From positions 1-53,702 of the forward strand of contig JBJHAX010000014.1 of NCBI GenBank assembly GCA_050480705.1: a DNA stretch of 53,702 bases, given 5' to 3'. Source of the stretch: JBJHAX01 sp050480705. GTDB taxonomy: Bacteria > Actinomycetota > Nitriliruptoria > Nitriliruptorales > Nitriliruptoraceae. The notes below the pieces were generated by a model that was not told the DNA's origin, did no database searches, and saw nothing but the letters and a program-made list of their open reading frames with translations. Both the position numbers and the translations under genes were made by a program. Position 1 is the first letter of the stretch. Each line of letters opens with the position of its first letter. Positions 17,180 to 24,733 of the stretch are shown here, piece by piece.

Positions 17180-17228
17180 TCCCGCGAGTAAGCGGGATCG
17201 CGCCATGATAGTTGAAGAAAGCGCTACC
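17180..17228. promoter_or_regulatory. Divergent intergenic region with inverted repeat and partial LacI-type site
   Basis: Between the divergent dehydrogenase and LLM genes lie a perfect 6-bp inverted repeat TCCCGC-gagtaa-GCGGGA (17180-17197) and GAAAGCGCTACC (17217-17228), which differs at one fixed position from GNAANCGNTTNC. No convincing -35/-10 pair was found here. The placement suits shared control of both units. Confidence 0.4.
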
Positions 17229-17264
17229 TGAGCCAGATCGCCGCATTCGCCACGGGAGAGCCGC

Positions 17265-18284
17265 ATGCCGGGACCCACCGCAGGAATCGTCCTTCCCTCG
17301 CACCGGATTCGCGAGGAGTCGACCAGGGACTACGCATCCGAACTGCGCCGCACCGCTGACGCTGCCGCCGAGGCCGGAGCCGACACGTTGTGGGTATGGG
17401 ACCACATGCTCCGCGCACCGGTGTACCGGGAGCCCTGGCACGACCCGCTCGTCTCGCTCGCGGCCGTCGCGGACGTCGGACTGCGGCTCGGGACCGGAAT
17501 CCTCGTCGCACCTCTGCGCCTGCCCGTGCAGACCGCCACCGCGGTTTCGACCCTCCAATCACTCAGCGGCAAGCCGATGCGCCTCGGAGTCGGGACCGGC
17601 TGGAACCCCACGGAGTTCGCCGCCAGTGGCATGCGGACCCAGGAGCGGGGTGAGCGCACCGACGAGTTCCTGTCCATTCTCGACGCGACCTTCGCAGGCG
17701 AGCAGGACTTCTCGGGGAAGTTCTACGCGTTCGAAGGCGTCGATCCGGGAGAACTCGGCCCGCCGCCCGACATCTGGATCGCAGGTGGCAGCCGTGTCGC
17801 CGGGCGCAGCCAGGACGCACAGCAGTCCACCGACGGCCCTCCCCGCATCGCGACGAACGTCGCACGCCGCATCCTGCGGTACGGACGCTGGCTCATCCGG
17901 CCGTCTGCCACACTCGAGGACTACCAGCGCGACCGGGATGCGCTCGACGAATCTGCGGGCGACCTCGGCGTGGCCGACAAGGCCGGCCCGTTGAGCACCA
18001 GCATCATCACCGTCGGCCACATCGTCGAGACCGACGACCCCGACGCGGCGCGCCGTGAACAGCTCACCGCCTTCCATTCGCTCATGCACGATAACCGGCC
18101 GCTCGAATATCTCGAACGCTGCTATCTCATCGGCACGCTCGACGAGATCCGCGCCCGTCTCGAATCCTGGGTCGACGTTGGCCTCGAGCACATCGGCCTC
18201 TATCTCCTCGGCGACGTGCCGTCCCAGATCGCGCTGTTCCGCAAGCACTTCGACAACGTGCTGGACCTCGGCGTGGATTCGTGA
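17265..18284 (+). CDS. LLM-class flavin-dependent oxidoreductase
   Basis: The 339-aa product is a luciferase-like TIM barrel using F420 or FMN. Blocks VWDHMLRAPVYREPWHDPLVSLAAVA and LRLGTGILVAPLRLPVQTA followed by RLGVGTGWNPTEFAASG are typical of the F420-type branch of actinobacteria. The start ATG 17265 has GGGAGAG 5 nt upstream. It is divergent from the DUF993 operon and is followed after 159 nt by an SDR-like gene on the same strand. Cofactor and substrate cannot be fixed from the sequence; F420 is a reasonable guess for this phylum. Confidence 0.88.
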   Translation: MPGPTAGIVLPSHRIREESTRDYASELRRTADAAAEAGADTLWVWDHMLRAPVYREPWHDPLVSLAAVADVGLRLGTGILVAPLRLPVQTATAVSTLQSLSGKPMRLGVGTGWNPTEFAASGMRTQERGERTDEFLSILDATFAGEQDFSGKFYAFEGVDPGELGPPPDIWIAGGSRVAGRSQDAQQSTDGPPRIATNVARRILRYGRWLIRPSATLEDYQRDRDALDESAGDLGVADKAGPLSTSIITVGHIVETDDPDAARREQLTAFHSLMHDNRPLEYLERCYLIGTLDEIRARLESWVDVGLEHIGLYLLGDVPSQIALFRKHFDNVLDLGVDS

Positions 18285-18443
18285 CCGCGACACGGCGTCG
18301 CTGAACGACGGGACCGGTCATCGCGCGACACATGCAGCACGAAGAGACAGGATCACGCAGCGCCGGCCGTCCAGAAACGTCGGCGACACGCGTGCCGGCA
18401 GGCGCCCGACCAGGGCAGCGCACATCACCGAAAGGATCGCATC

Positions 18444-19232
18444 ATGGACCTCGGCCTCACCGGCAAGGTGGCACTCGTCACCGGAGGAAGCAAGGGCATC
18501 GGGCTCGCATGCGCACGGATGCTCGCCGACGAGGGGGCGCGGATCGCAATCGCGTCCCGCGACGAGGACAACCTGAAGAAGGCGGCGGCCGACCTCAGCG
18601 GCGACGGCCACGACATCGTCACCGTTCAGGCCGATCTCACCGATCCGGACGACGCGTCGCGGATGGCGGCGCAGGCCACGGAAGCGCTCGGCCCGATCGA
18701 CGTGCTCGTCAACTCGGCCGGTGCTGCCCGGCGTGTTTCTCCGGAGAAGCTGACGCCTGCGGACTGGCACCACGCCATGGACGCGAAGTACTTCACCTAC
18801 ATCCACGCCATGAGCGCGGTCCTCAGCGACATGGCAGCACGCGGCAGCGGCGCAATCGTCAACGTGGTCGGTGCGGGCGGCAAGCTCGCCACACCGACGC
18901 ACCTGACCGGCGGCGGCGCGAACGCTGCCCTGATGCTCGTCAGCGCGGGCCTCGCGAACGCCCACGCACCCAACGGGGTGCGGATCAACGCGATCAATCC
19001 GGGCTTGACGCTGACCGACCGGGTCAAGCAAGCCGCCGCAGCAGAGGCAGCCCTCCACGGCATCACCCCGGAGGAGGGCCTGGAACAGATCATCACCCGG
19101 GCGCCACTCGGGCGCCTCGCGACCCCCGAGGAAGTGGCGAGCGTCGTCACGTTCGTCGCATCGGACAAGGCGAGCTACCTGACCGGCGCGGTCATCAACC
19201 TCGACGGTGCTGCGACCCCGACGGTGATCTGA
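18444..19232 (+). CDS. SDR-family protein lacking the catalytic Ser-Tyr-Lys
   Basis: The 262-aa product has a complete classical SDR scaffold: TGGSKGIG (14-21), VLVNSAG (87-93), the INPG block and the C-terminal YLTGAVINLDGA. The catalytic region, however, reads GGGANAAL (156-163) where active enzymes have YxxxK, so Tyr becomes Gly156 and Lys becomes Asn160. The usual Ser region reads NVVGAGG. Similar HxxGGxxNAA-type SDRs occur in other bacteria, so this is a subfamily trait, not a sequencing error. Whether it is catalytic by another route is unknown. AAAGGA precedes ATG 18444. It follows the LLM gene. Confidence 0.85.
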   Translation: MDLGLTGKVALVTGGSKGIGLACARMLADEGARIAIASRDEDNLKKAAADLSGDGHDIVTVQADLTDPDDASRMAAQATEALGPIDVLVNSAGAARRVSPEKLTPADWHHAMDAKYFTYIHAMSAVLSDMAARGSGAIVNVVGAGGKLATPTHLTGGGANAALMLVSAGLANAHAPNGVRINAINPGLTLTDRVKQAAAAEAALHGITPEEGLEQIITRAPLGRLATPEEVASVVTFVASDKASYLTGAVINLDGAATPTVI

Positions 19233-19281
19233 GGCCCCACGCAGGAGAGATCGTCGTCGTCACGGTCACCGATCCGTCGGC

Positions 19282-19320
19282 GGGCGAGCCCGGCTCGCGA
19301 CATCGACGTCGAGCTCGCCC
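19282..19320. terminator. Possible bidirectional terminator hairpin
   Basis: Between the convergent SDR-like and carboxymuconolactone-decarboxylase-like genes, GGGCGAGC (19282-19289) pairs with GCTCGCCC (19313-19320). The 23-nt loop holds a smaller palindrome TCGACGTCGA. There is no U-run, so termination is only suggested by placement. Confidence 0.3.
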
Positions 19321-19327
19321 GAACGCG

Positions 19328-19705
19328 TCATCCGTCCTCGTCGAGCACGGCTGCGAGCATCTTCATCGCGATGGAGACCTTCGGGAACCCCGCGTACAAC
19401 GCGGTGTGCAGCAGCGCCTCCTGGAGTTCGTGCGGGGTGACGCCGTTGCGCAACGCACCCCGAAGGTGCATCGGGAGGACGTCGGTGATGCCTTGCGCCA
19501 CGAGCGACACGACGGTCACGAGGCACCGGTCGCGGTAGTTCAGGCCGTCGCGCGCCCAGATGCCCCCCCAGGCGAAGCTGTTGGCCACCTCCTGGAACGC
19601 GGCGTAGCTGGGGTGCATGTCGGTGCCGGCAGGTCCGCTGCTCCCCAGGACCTCGTCGCGGATCGTCGCACCCCGCGCCTTGAGCTGTTCGTGCGCATCC
19701 TCCAT
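19328..19705 (-). CDS. Carboxymuconolactone decarboxylase family protein
   Basis: The 125-aa all-helical product matches the PcaC-like branch: RDRCLVTVVSLVAQG, then a PxHLRGALRNGVTPHELQEALLH-type helix pair. The AhpD CxxC peroxidase motif is absent, so a decarboxylase, hydrolase or accessory role is more likely than peroxide reduction. ATG 19705 has GAGGAGG 7 nt upstream; upstream codons in frame are non-coding in character. It is the last gene of the ThDP operon, 97 nt after an SDR gene. Confidence 0.88.
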   Translation of the reverse strand: MEDAHEQLKARGATIRDEVLGSSGPAGTDMHPSYAAFQEVANSFAWGGIWARDGLNYRDRCLVTVVSLVAQGITDVLPMHLRGALRNGVTPHELQEALLHTALYAGFPKVSIAMKMLAAVLDEDG

Positions 19706-19802
19706 GATCCCGCCTCCTCTGATCGTCGTGTCGTGGTTGCCGCCGTCGACTGACCACCCGCTCAAGCCCGGTCTCCACGCGCCGGTGCCCAACCGGCGAT
19801 GC

Positions 19803-20630
19803 TCAGTCGATGAGGAGTCCGCCGTCGATCACGTGCTCCTGGCCGGTCACGTACCCGGCCTCGTCGGACGCCAGATACGCGACCATCGCTGCGACATCGT
19901 CGCCCGTTCCGAGCCGGCGGACCGGCACGACACCTTCGCGCCGTCGTAGTTCACGCTCCACGTCGTCGTCGACACGGCGTGCGCTGTTGTACGTGCGGCT
20001 CGTGCGTATCCATCCGGGGCAGATCGCGTTGACGGTGATCCCATCGGGCGCGACATCGAGCGCCAGCGACCTGGTCAGGCCGATGACTCCTGCCTTCGAG
20101 GCCGAGTAGGCGCCCTGGCGGCGGTAGCCGGTCATTCCCGCCAGGGACGAAATGTTGATGATGCGCCCCCAGGTGTTGGCACGCATGTGGGGAACCGCCG
20201 CGCGGCTCATCAGGAAGGTGCCGGTGAGGTTGATCGCGATGACCCGCTCCCAGGCATCGAGCGAGACGTCCGGGAGGTCACCGAACTCGGGTCCCTGTGG
20301 CGCGCCCGCCGCGTTCACGAGCACGTCCAGGCGGCCGTGGCGCTCAACGGTCTGGGCGATCATGTGTGCGACGTCGTCTTCGGATCGGACGTCGCCCAGC
20401 ACCGTGCTGCACCTGCCGCCCTCCTCGGTGATCTCGGCAGCGAGCTGCTCCAGTCCTCCCGTCGGCGTCGAGTCGACCGCGTTCTGGTCACTGACGCCCT
20501 GCTCGGCGATGTCGGCGGCGACGACGGTCAGGCCGCGCTTGGCGAGCATGCGAGCACTCGCCCCACCGATGCCTAGTGGCCGTCCGCATCCGGAGACGAG
20601 CGCCACGCGATCTGTCCATGCGGTTGTCAT
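19803..20630 (-). CDS. SDR-family oxidoreductase
   Basis: The 275-aa product is a classical short-chain dehydrogenase: nucleotide motif GCGRPLGIGGASARML (slightly expanded TGxxxGIG), NAAG motif VLVNAAGAPQ, catalytic Ser in NISSLAG and YSASK. The C-terminus has YVTGQEHVIDGG. GAGGAG 8 nt upstream of ATG 20630 fixes the start. It lies 79 nt downstream of the MaoC gene in the ThDP operon, so it likely oxidises a hydroxy intermediate of that pathway. Confidence 0.93.
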   Translation of the reverse strand: MTTAWTDRVALVSGCGRPLGIGGASARMLAKRGLTVVAADIAEQGVSDQNAVDSTPTGGLEQLAAEITEEGGRCSTVLGDVRSEDDVAHMIAQTVERHGRLDVLVNAAGAPQGPEFGDLPDVSLDAWERVIAINLTGTFLMSRAAVPHMRANTWGRIINISSLAGMTGYRRQGAYSASKAGVIGLTRSLALDVAPDGITVNAICPGWIRTSRTYNSARRVDDDVERELRRREGVVPVRRLGTGDDVAAMVAYLASDEAGYVTGQEHVIDGGLLID

Positions 20631-20709
20631 CAGTCGCACTCCTCAACGCCACATCGTGGGCGGGCCGCCCTCGGGTGTGTGTCCTCGTCGCCCGGGGTGG
20701 TTGGCGCCA

Positions 20710-21123
20710 TCACACCAGGGCGAGCACGTGCACGGCGACCATGCAGATCTCGCCGCGCTGATTTCTCACTTCGATGTCGCAGTAGCACCGTCGCGCGGCG
20801 GCATCGACGTCCCGGCAGACGTAGTCGACGGTGACGGTGTCGCCGATGAACACAGGGGCCGTGAACCGGATGCGGTCGTAGCCGTACGACACGCCGCTGA
20901 CGGCCTTGGCGTCGAGCAGGCTGGTGCACGCCGTCGATGCGTAGCCAAGCAGCAACGCGCCGTGGGCGATCCGTTCGCCGTAGGGGGTCGTACGCATGTA
21001 CTCGGCGTTGACGTGGTTGGGTCCCAGGTCGCCGCTGATCCCGGCGAACAGGTACACGTCGGACTCGCCGACCGTCTTGCTGAATGTCGAGCGGTCTCCC
21101 GGCTCGATCTGTGTCCCAGCCAC
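20710..21123 (-). CDS. MaoC-like dehydratase/hydratase
   Basis: The 137-aa hot-dog-fold product shows the hydratase-2 active-site pair: Asp32 and His37 in GDLGPNHVNAEYM, matching the D-x4-H arrangement of (R)-specific enoyl hydratases. GTG 21123 has GAGGAGG 6 nt upstream. Family members add or remove water on enoyl-thioesters. No acyl-CoA ligase is present in this operon, although a CoA-transferase lies in the next one. Position 40 nt after the Gfo/Idh gene supports co-transcription. Confidence 0.92.
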   Translation of the reverse strand: MAGTQIEPGDRSTFSKTVGESDVYLFAGISGDLGPNHVNAEYMRTTPYGERIAHGALLLGYASTACTSLLDAKAVSGVSYGYDRIRFTAPVFIGDTVTVDYVCRDVDAAARRCYCDIEVRNQRGEICMVAVHVLALV

Positions 21124-21163
21124 TGTTCGCCTCCTCACGAGGGGCACGCACGCGCCACGGCGG

Positions 21164-22210
21164 TCACCCGGCCCGCTGCGGTCCGGGTTCGACCGGGACG
21201 CCCTGCTCGGCGGAGCGTTCCATGGCGTCGATGAGCGCAAGTGACGCAAGCGCGTCCTCGCCGCTGATCGGTGGAGGTTCACCGGCATCGAACGCCTCCA
21301 GCGCCTCGGCGATCAGCTGGCGGTGCCATCGGGCCGGGAAGTCCATCGGACCGCTCGCCGGTGTTGTGGCCTGCCCATCGGTCACGTCGACGGCGTCGAC
21401 ATCGCCATCGCCGTCGTAGACGCGCAGTTCGTTTCCGGCCAGCACCGCGGTCGCCTTCTCGCCCAGCAGGCGAAGCGTCGTCTCCTCGGCTGAGCGCGCA
21501 CCGGTGGTCGCGAAGACGGTGCCGAGCGCGTCGGGAAAGTGGAGGATGCCGGTGGCGAGGTCCTCGGCTTCGAGATCGTGGAAGGTGCCGCGCGACAGGG
21601 CGGCGTAGACCGAACGCGGCTCGCCCAGATACCACAGGAGCAGATCGAGGCCGTGGATGGCCTGCGTCATCAGGACACCGCCGCCATCACGGGCGTAGGT
21701 GCCACGGCCCGGCTGGCTGTAGTAGTCGTCGTCGCGCCACCACGGAACTTCCAGGGTCGCGGCACGAATCGGGCCGATGCTGCCGTCGTCGATCAGGGCG
21801 CGCAAGGTGCGGGCGGCCTCCCGGTAGCGGTACTGGAAACACACCGCGAGCGGGACGCCCGCCTGCCGCGCAATGGCCACCGCCCGCGATGCCCGGTCGA
21901 GATCGAGCTCGAGGGGCTTCTCGATGAGGAGGGGGATGCGGCGATCAGCGGCGAGCCGCACGCCGTCGAGATGGAAGGACGGCGGCGAGAGGTTGACACA
22001 CGCATCGAGGTCGGCGGGGACGAGCGCGTCCTCGGGCGGCCAGCACTGGACGACGTCCGGGAACAGGCGTGCGACGCGCGCGAACCGTTCGCTGTCGCGC
22101 GTCGCCACCGTGACCACGTCACATTCCAGATCGGCCAGCGCCTCCAGCCAGGGTGTGGCTGCGAGGCCCGCTCCGATCATGGCAATGCGGTATCGGCGTC
22201 GCGCCGTCAT
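21164..22210 (-). CDS. Gfo/Idh/MocA-family oxidoreductase
   Basis: The 348-aa product has an N-terminal Rossmann domain (IAMIGAGLAATPWLEAL) and the family hallmark EKPLELD near residue 97, whose Lys is catalytic in inositol and glucose-fructose oxidoreductases. The second half is the alpha/beta domain with GGGVLMTQAIHGLDLLLWYLG. It oxidises or reduces a sugar- or polyol-like substrate with NAD(P). It starts 16 nt after the beta-hydroxyacid dehydrogenase stop with a weak ribosome site. Substrate unknown. Confidence 0.92.
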   Translation of the reverse strand: MTARRRYRIAMIGAGLAATPWLEALADLECDVVTVATRDSERFARVARLFPDVVQCWPPEDALVPADLDACVNLSPPSFHLDGVRLAADRRIPLLIEKPLELDLDRASRAVAIARQAGVPLAVCFQYRYREAARTLRALIDDGSIGPIRAATLEVPWWRDDDYYSQPGRGTYARDGGGVLMTQAIHGLDLLLWYLGEPRSVYAALSRGTFHDLEAEDLATGILHFPDALGTVFATTGARSAEETTLRLLGEKATAVLAGNELRVYDGDGDVDAVDVTDGQATTPASGPMDFPARWHRQLIAEALEAFDAGEPPPISGEDALASLALIDAMERSAEQGVPVEPGPQRAG

Positions 22211-22226
22211 CGGTGCCCGTTTCGCT

Positions 22227-23123
22227 TCAGCGCGCCGACGCGCCCGGTTGGTCGTCGGGACGGTCGCCGAGCTCCTCGATGTAGCGGTGCAGATAGGAAT
22301 AGTCCGTCCTCGGGTGTGCCGCGACGAACGCGTCGTAGAGCTGTTCGACTTCCTCGGCGATGTGCACCGAGGTTCCGGCCTGTCGCGCCGCTTCGACGAA
22401 CAGAGCCACGTCCTTCTGCGTGATCTCCCCGTAGGCGCCGTAGTCGAACGTCTGCGGGATGATGCTGGTCGGAAACATCACCTCGCTTCGTTGTGTGCGT
22501 CCCGTGGACGCGTTGATCACGTCGATCATCGCCTGCGGGTCGAGGCCGTGCGATCCACCGAAGCTGATCGCCTCACTCGTGATCGGCAGCGCACTGAGGG
22601 CGATGATGTTGTTGGCAAGCTTCATCACCTGGCCGAGGCCGGGCCGCTCACCCATCACGAAGACCTGCTGCGCGATCTGTTTGAGCACGGGCATCGCGAA
22701 CTCGATGTCCTCGGCCTGGCCCGAGACCATGGTCGCCAACTCGCCGGTTGCGGCCCGCCGGATGCCACCACTCACCGGAGCGTCCACCAGCCGCCACGCG
22801 GAGTCGTGGGCGATCTGCGCACACGTCTCGACGGCACCCGGCCCCACGGTCGACAACTCGACGATCACGCGGGCCCGCGCATCGCCGACACCGACGAGCC
22901 GCTCCACGACGTCGATGCTCGCTTCCGCGGTCGGCAACGACAGGCAGACGAGGTCACTGGCTGTCGCGACCTCCCCGAGGTCCGACGCCAGGGTGAGATC
23001 GTCGCGGCCAGCGGCGCGACCGGGGTCGACGTCGAAGGCGACCACGTCGAAACGTTGCGCGACACGGCTCGCCATGGGCGCACCGATGCTGCCGAGCCCC
23101 ACGAAACCGACGATCGGTGTCAC
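22227..23123 (-). CDS. Beta-hydroxyacid dehydrogenase (3-hydroxyisobutyrate/tartronate-semialdehyde reductase family)
   Basis: The 298-aa product has the NAD(P) motif VGFVGLGSIGAPMASRV, substrate block DAPVSGGIRRAATGELATMVSG, and the catalytic-lysine helix GQVMKLANNIIAL. It ends with the shared DVINASTGR and a QKDVALFVEAA segment. It is a paralogue of the gene at 38512-39405. The family interconverts 3-hydroxyacids and semialdehydes (hydroxyisobutyrate, tartronate semialdehyde, hydroxymethylglutarate). GTG 23123 has GAGGAG 7 nt upstream. It follows aldehyde dehydrogenase in the ThDP operon. Confidence 0.93.
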   Translation of the reverse strand: MTPIVGFVGLGSIGAPMASRVAQRFDVVAFDVDPGRAAGRDDLTLASDLGEVATASDLVCLSLPTAEASIDVVERLVGVGDARARVIVELSTVGPGAVETCAQIAHDSAWRLVDAPVSGGIRRAATGELATMVSGQAEDIEFAMPVLKQIAQQVFVMGERPGLGQVMKLANNIIALSALPITSEAISFGGSHGLDPQAMIDVINASTGRTQRSEVMFPTSIIPQTFDYGAYGEITQKDVALFVEAARQAGTSVHIAEEVEQLYDAFVAAHPRTDYSYLHRYIEELGDRPDDQPGASAR

Positions 23124-23221
23124 CGCTCACTCCTCTCGCAGGTGTACCGCCACCACCGTCCCCGCGACTGCGCAGGCAGCCGTGCAGCCCGGTGGTCACG
23201 GGCGTGCCGCACCGGGCCTCG

Positions 23222-24718
23222 TCACCCGAGCCGGAAGGGATCGCGGGTCTCGCCGCTCACCTCGACCCAGACAGCCTTGGTCCGTGTGAACTCGTCGAGG
23301 CCCTCGACACCGTTCTGGTACCCGATTCCGCTGCGCTTGAAGCCGCCGAAGGGAACCGCCGGCGACGCGGTGCGATACGCGTTGACCCAGATGGTTCCCG
23401 CGTCGATGCGCGAACTGACCCGGTGCGCGCGGCGGAAGTCGGTGGTCCACACTCCCCCGGCGAGCCCGAAGTCGGTGTCGTTCGCGATCGCGACCGCTTC
23501 GTCGTCGCTACGGAAGGGGATGACGGACAACACCGGTCCGAAGATCTCCTCGCGTGCGACACGCATGCTGTTGTCGACGCCGGTGACCACGGTCGGTTCG
23601 ACGAAATAGCCGTCTTTGAGCGGCTCGTCGACGACGCGTCGCCCACCCGCCACGACCTGCGCCCCTTCGGAGGTCGCGATGTCGAAGTACTCGAGCACCT
23701 TGTTCATCTGGCCCTCGAAGGCCAGCGGGCCCATCTCGGTGCCCATGTCGGACGGATCACCCAGGCGAATCTCGCGGGCACGGCGACTGATCCCATCGAT
23801 GACGTCGTCACGCACGTCTTCGTGCACGAGCAGCCGGGAACCCGCGATGCACGTCTGGCCGGCGGCGGCGAAGATGCCGGCGACAGCACCGTCGATTGCC
23901 GCGTCGAGGTCGGCATCCGGGAAGATGATGTTCGCCGACTTGCCGCCGAGTTCGAGCGTCAGACGCGTGACGTTCGGCGCGCTGTCCTGAACGATCTGGC
24001 TGCCCGTGAAACTCGATCCGGTGAACGAGATCTTGTCGACACCCCGGTGTGCGACAAGAGGGCGCCCGACGTCCTTGCCGAGCCCGGTCACGACGTTGAC
24101 GACACCGGCCGGGAACCCCGCCTGCTCGACGAGCCCGGCGAGTTCGAGTGCGGTCGCCGAGGTGTGCTCGGACGGCTTGACGATCACGGTGCATCCGGCG
24201 GCGAGCGCGGGCGCGAGCTTGAAGACCGTGAGCATCAGCGGAGAGTTCCACGGCACGATGGCGGCGACCACGCCGACGGGTTCCCGGACGGTGTAGACGA
24301 AGAAGTTCGACTTCTCCGTCGGGATCGTCGAGCCGAGCAGTTTGTCGGCATACCCCGCGAAGTAGTCGAGGATGTCCGGAATCGACTGGACCTGACCGCT
24401 CGTCTCGCGCAGCACCTTGCCGTTGTCGCGCGTCTCGAGTCGTGCGAGCCGGTCTGCGTCCCGCTCGATGAGTTCTGCGAGCCGTCGCAGCGCACGTGCC
24501 CGCTCGGTGCCCGTCCAGTCACGCCACGGCCCCTCGAGGGCCGCACCTGCCGCGCCCACCGCACGGTCGACATCGTCGGCGGACCCGGCGGGAACGTTCG
24601 CCCACGACCTACCGGTCGTCGGATCGATGCTCTCGAGGACGGCGGAGCTCGACGAATCGATCCAGGTGCCGTCGATGTGCATCTGGTAGGTCGCCAGGCC
24701 GTTTCCGGAACTGCTCAT
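23222..24718 (-). CDS. NAD(P)-dependent aldehyde dehydrogenase
   Basis: The 498-aa product is a full-length ALDH. Visible are VVAAIVPWNSPLM, the cofactor block FTGSSFTGSQIV, the catalytic Glu in LELGGKSAN, the nucleophilic Cys in AAAGQTCIAGSRL and EEIFGPVLSVIPF. It oxidises an aldehyde to the acid. ATG 24718 has GGAGG 8 nt upstream and only 15 nt separate it from the ThDP gene stop, so the ThDP product could be its aldehyde substrate. Substrate not resolved. Confidence 0.95.
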   Translation of the reverse strand: MSSSGNGLATYQMHIDGTWIDSSSSAVLESIDPTTGRSWANVPAGSADDVDRAVGAAGAALEGPWRDWTGTERARALRRLAELIERDADRLARLETRDNGKVLRETSGQVQSIPDILDYFAGYADKLLGSTIPTEKSNFFVYTVREPVGVVAAIVPWNSPLMLTVFKLAPALAAGCTVIVKPSEHTSATALELAGLVEQAGFPAGVVNVVTGLGKDVGRPLVAHRGVDKISFTGSSFTGSQIVQDSAPNVTRLTLELGGKSANIIFPDADLDAAIDGAVAGIFAAAGQTCIAGSRLLVHEDVRDDVIDGISRRAREIRLGDPSDMGTEMGPLAFEGQMNKVLEYFDIATSEGAQVVAGGRRVVDEPLKDGYFVEPTVVTGVDNSMRVAREEIFGPVLSVIPFRSDDEAVAIANDTDFGLAGGVWTTDFRRAHRVSSRIDAGTIWVNAYRTASPAVPFGGFKRSGIGYQNGVEGLDEFTRTKAVWVEVSGETRDPFRLG

Positions 24719-24733
24719 CGCAAACCTCCGTTG

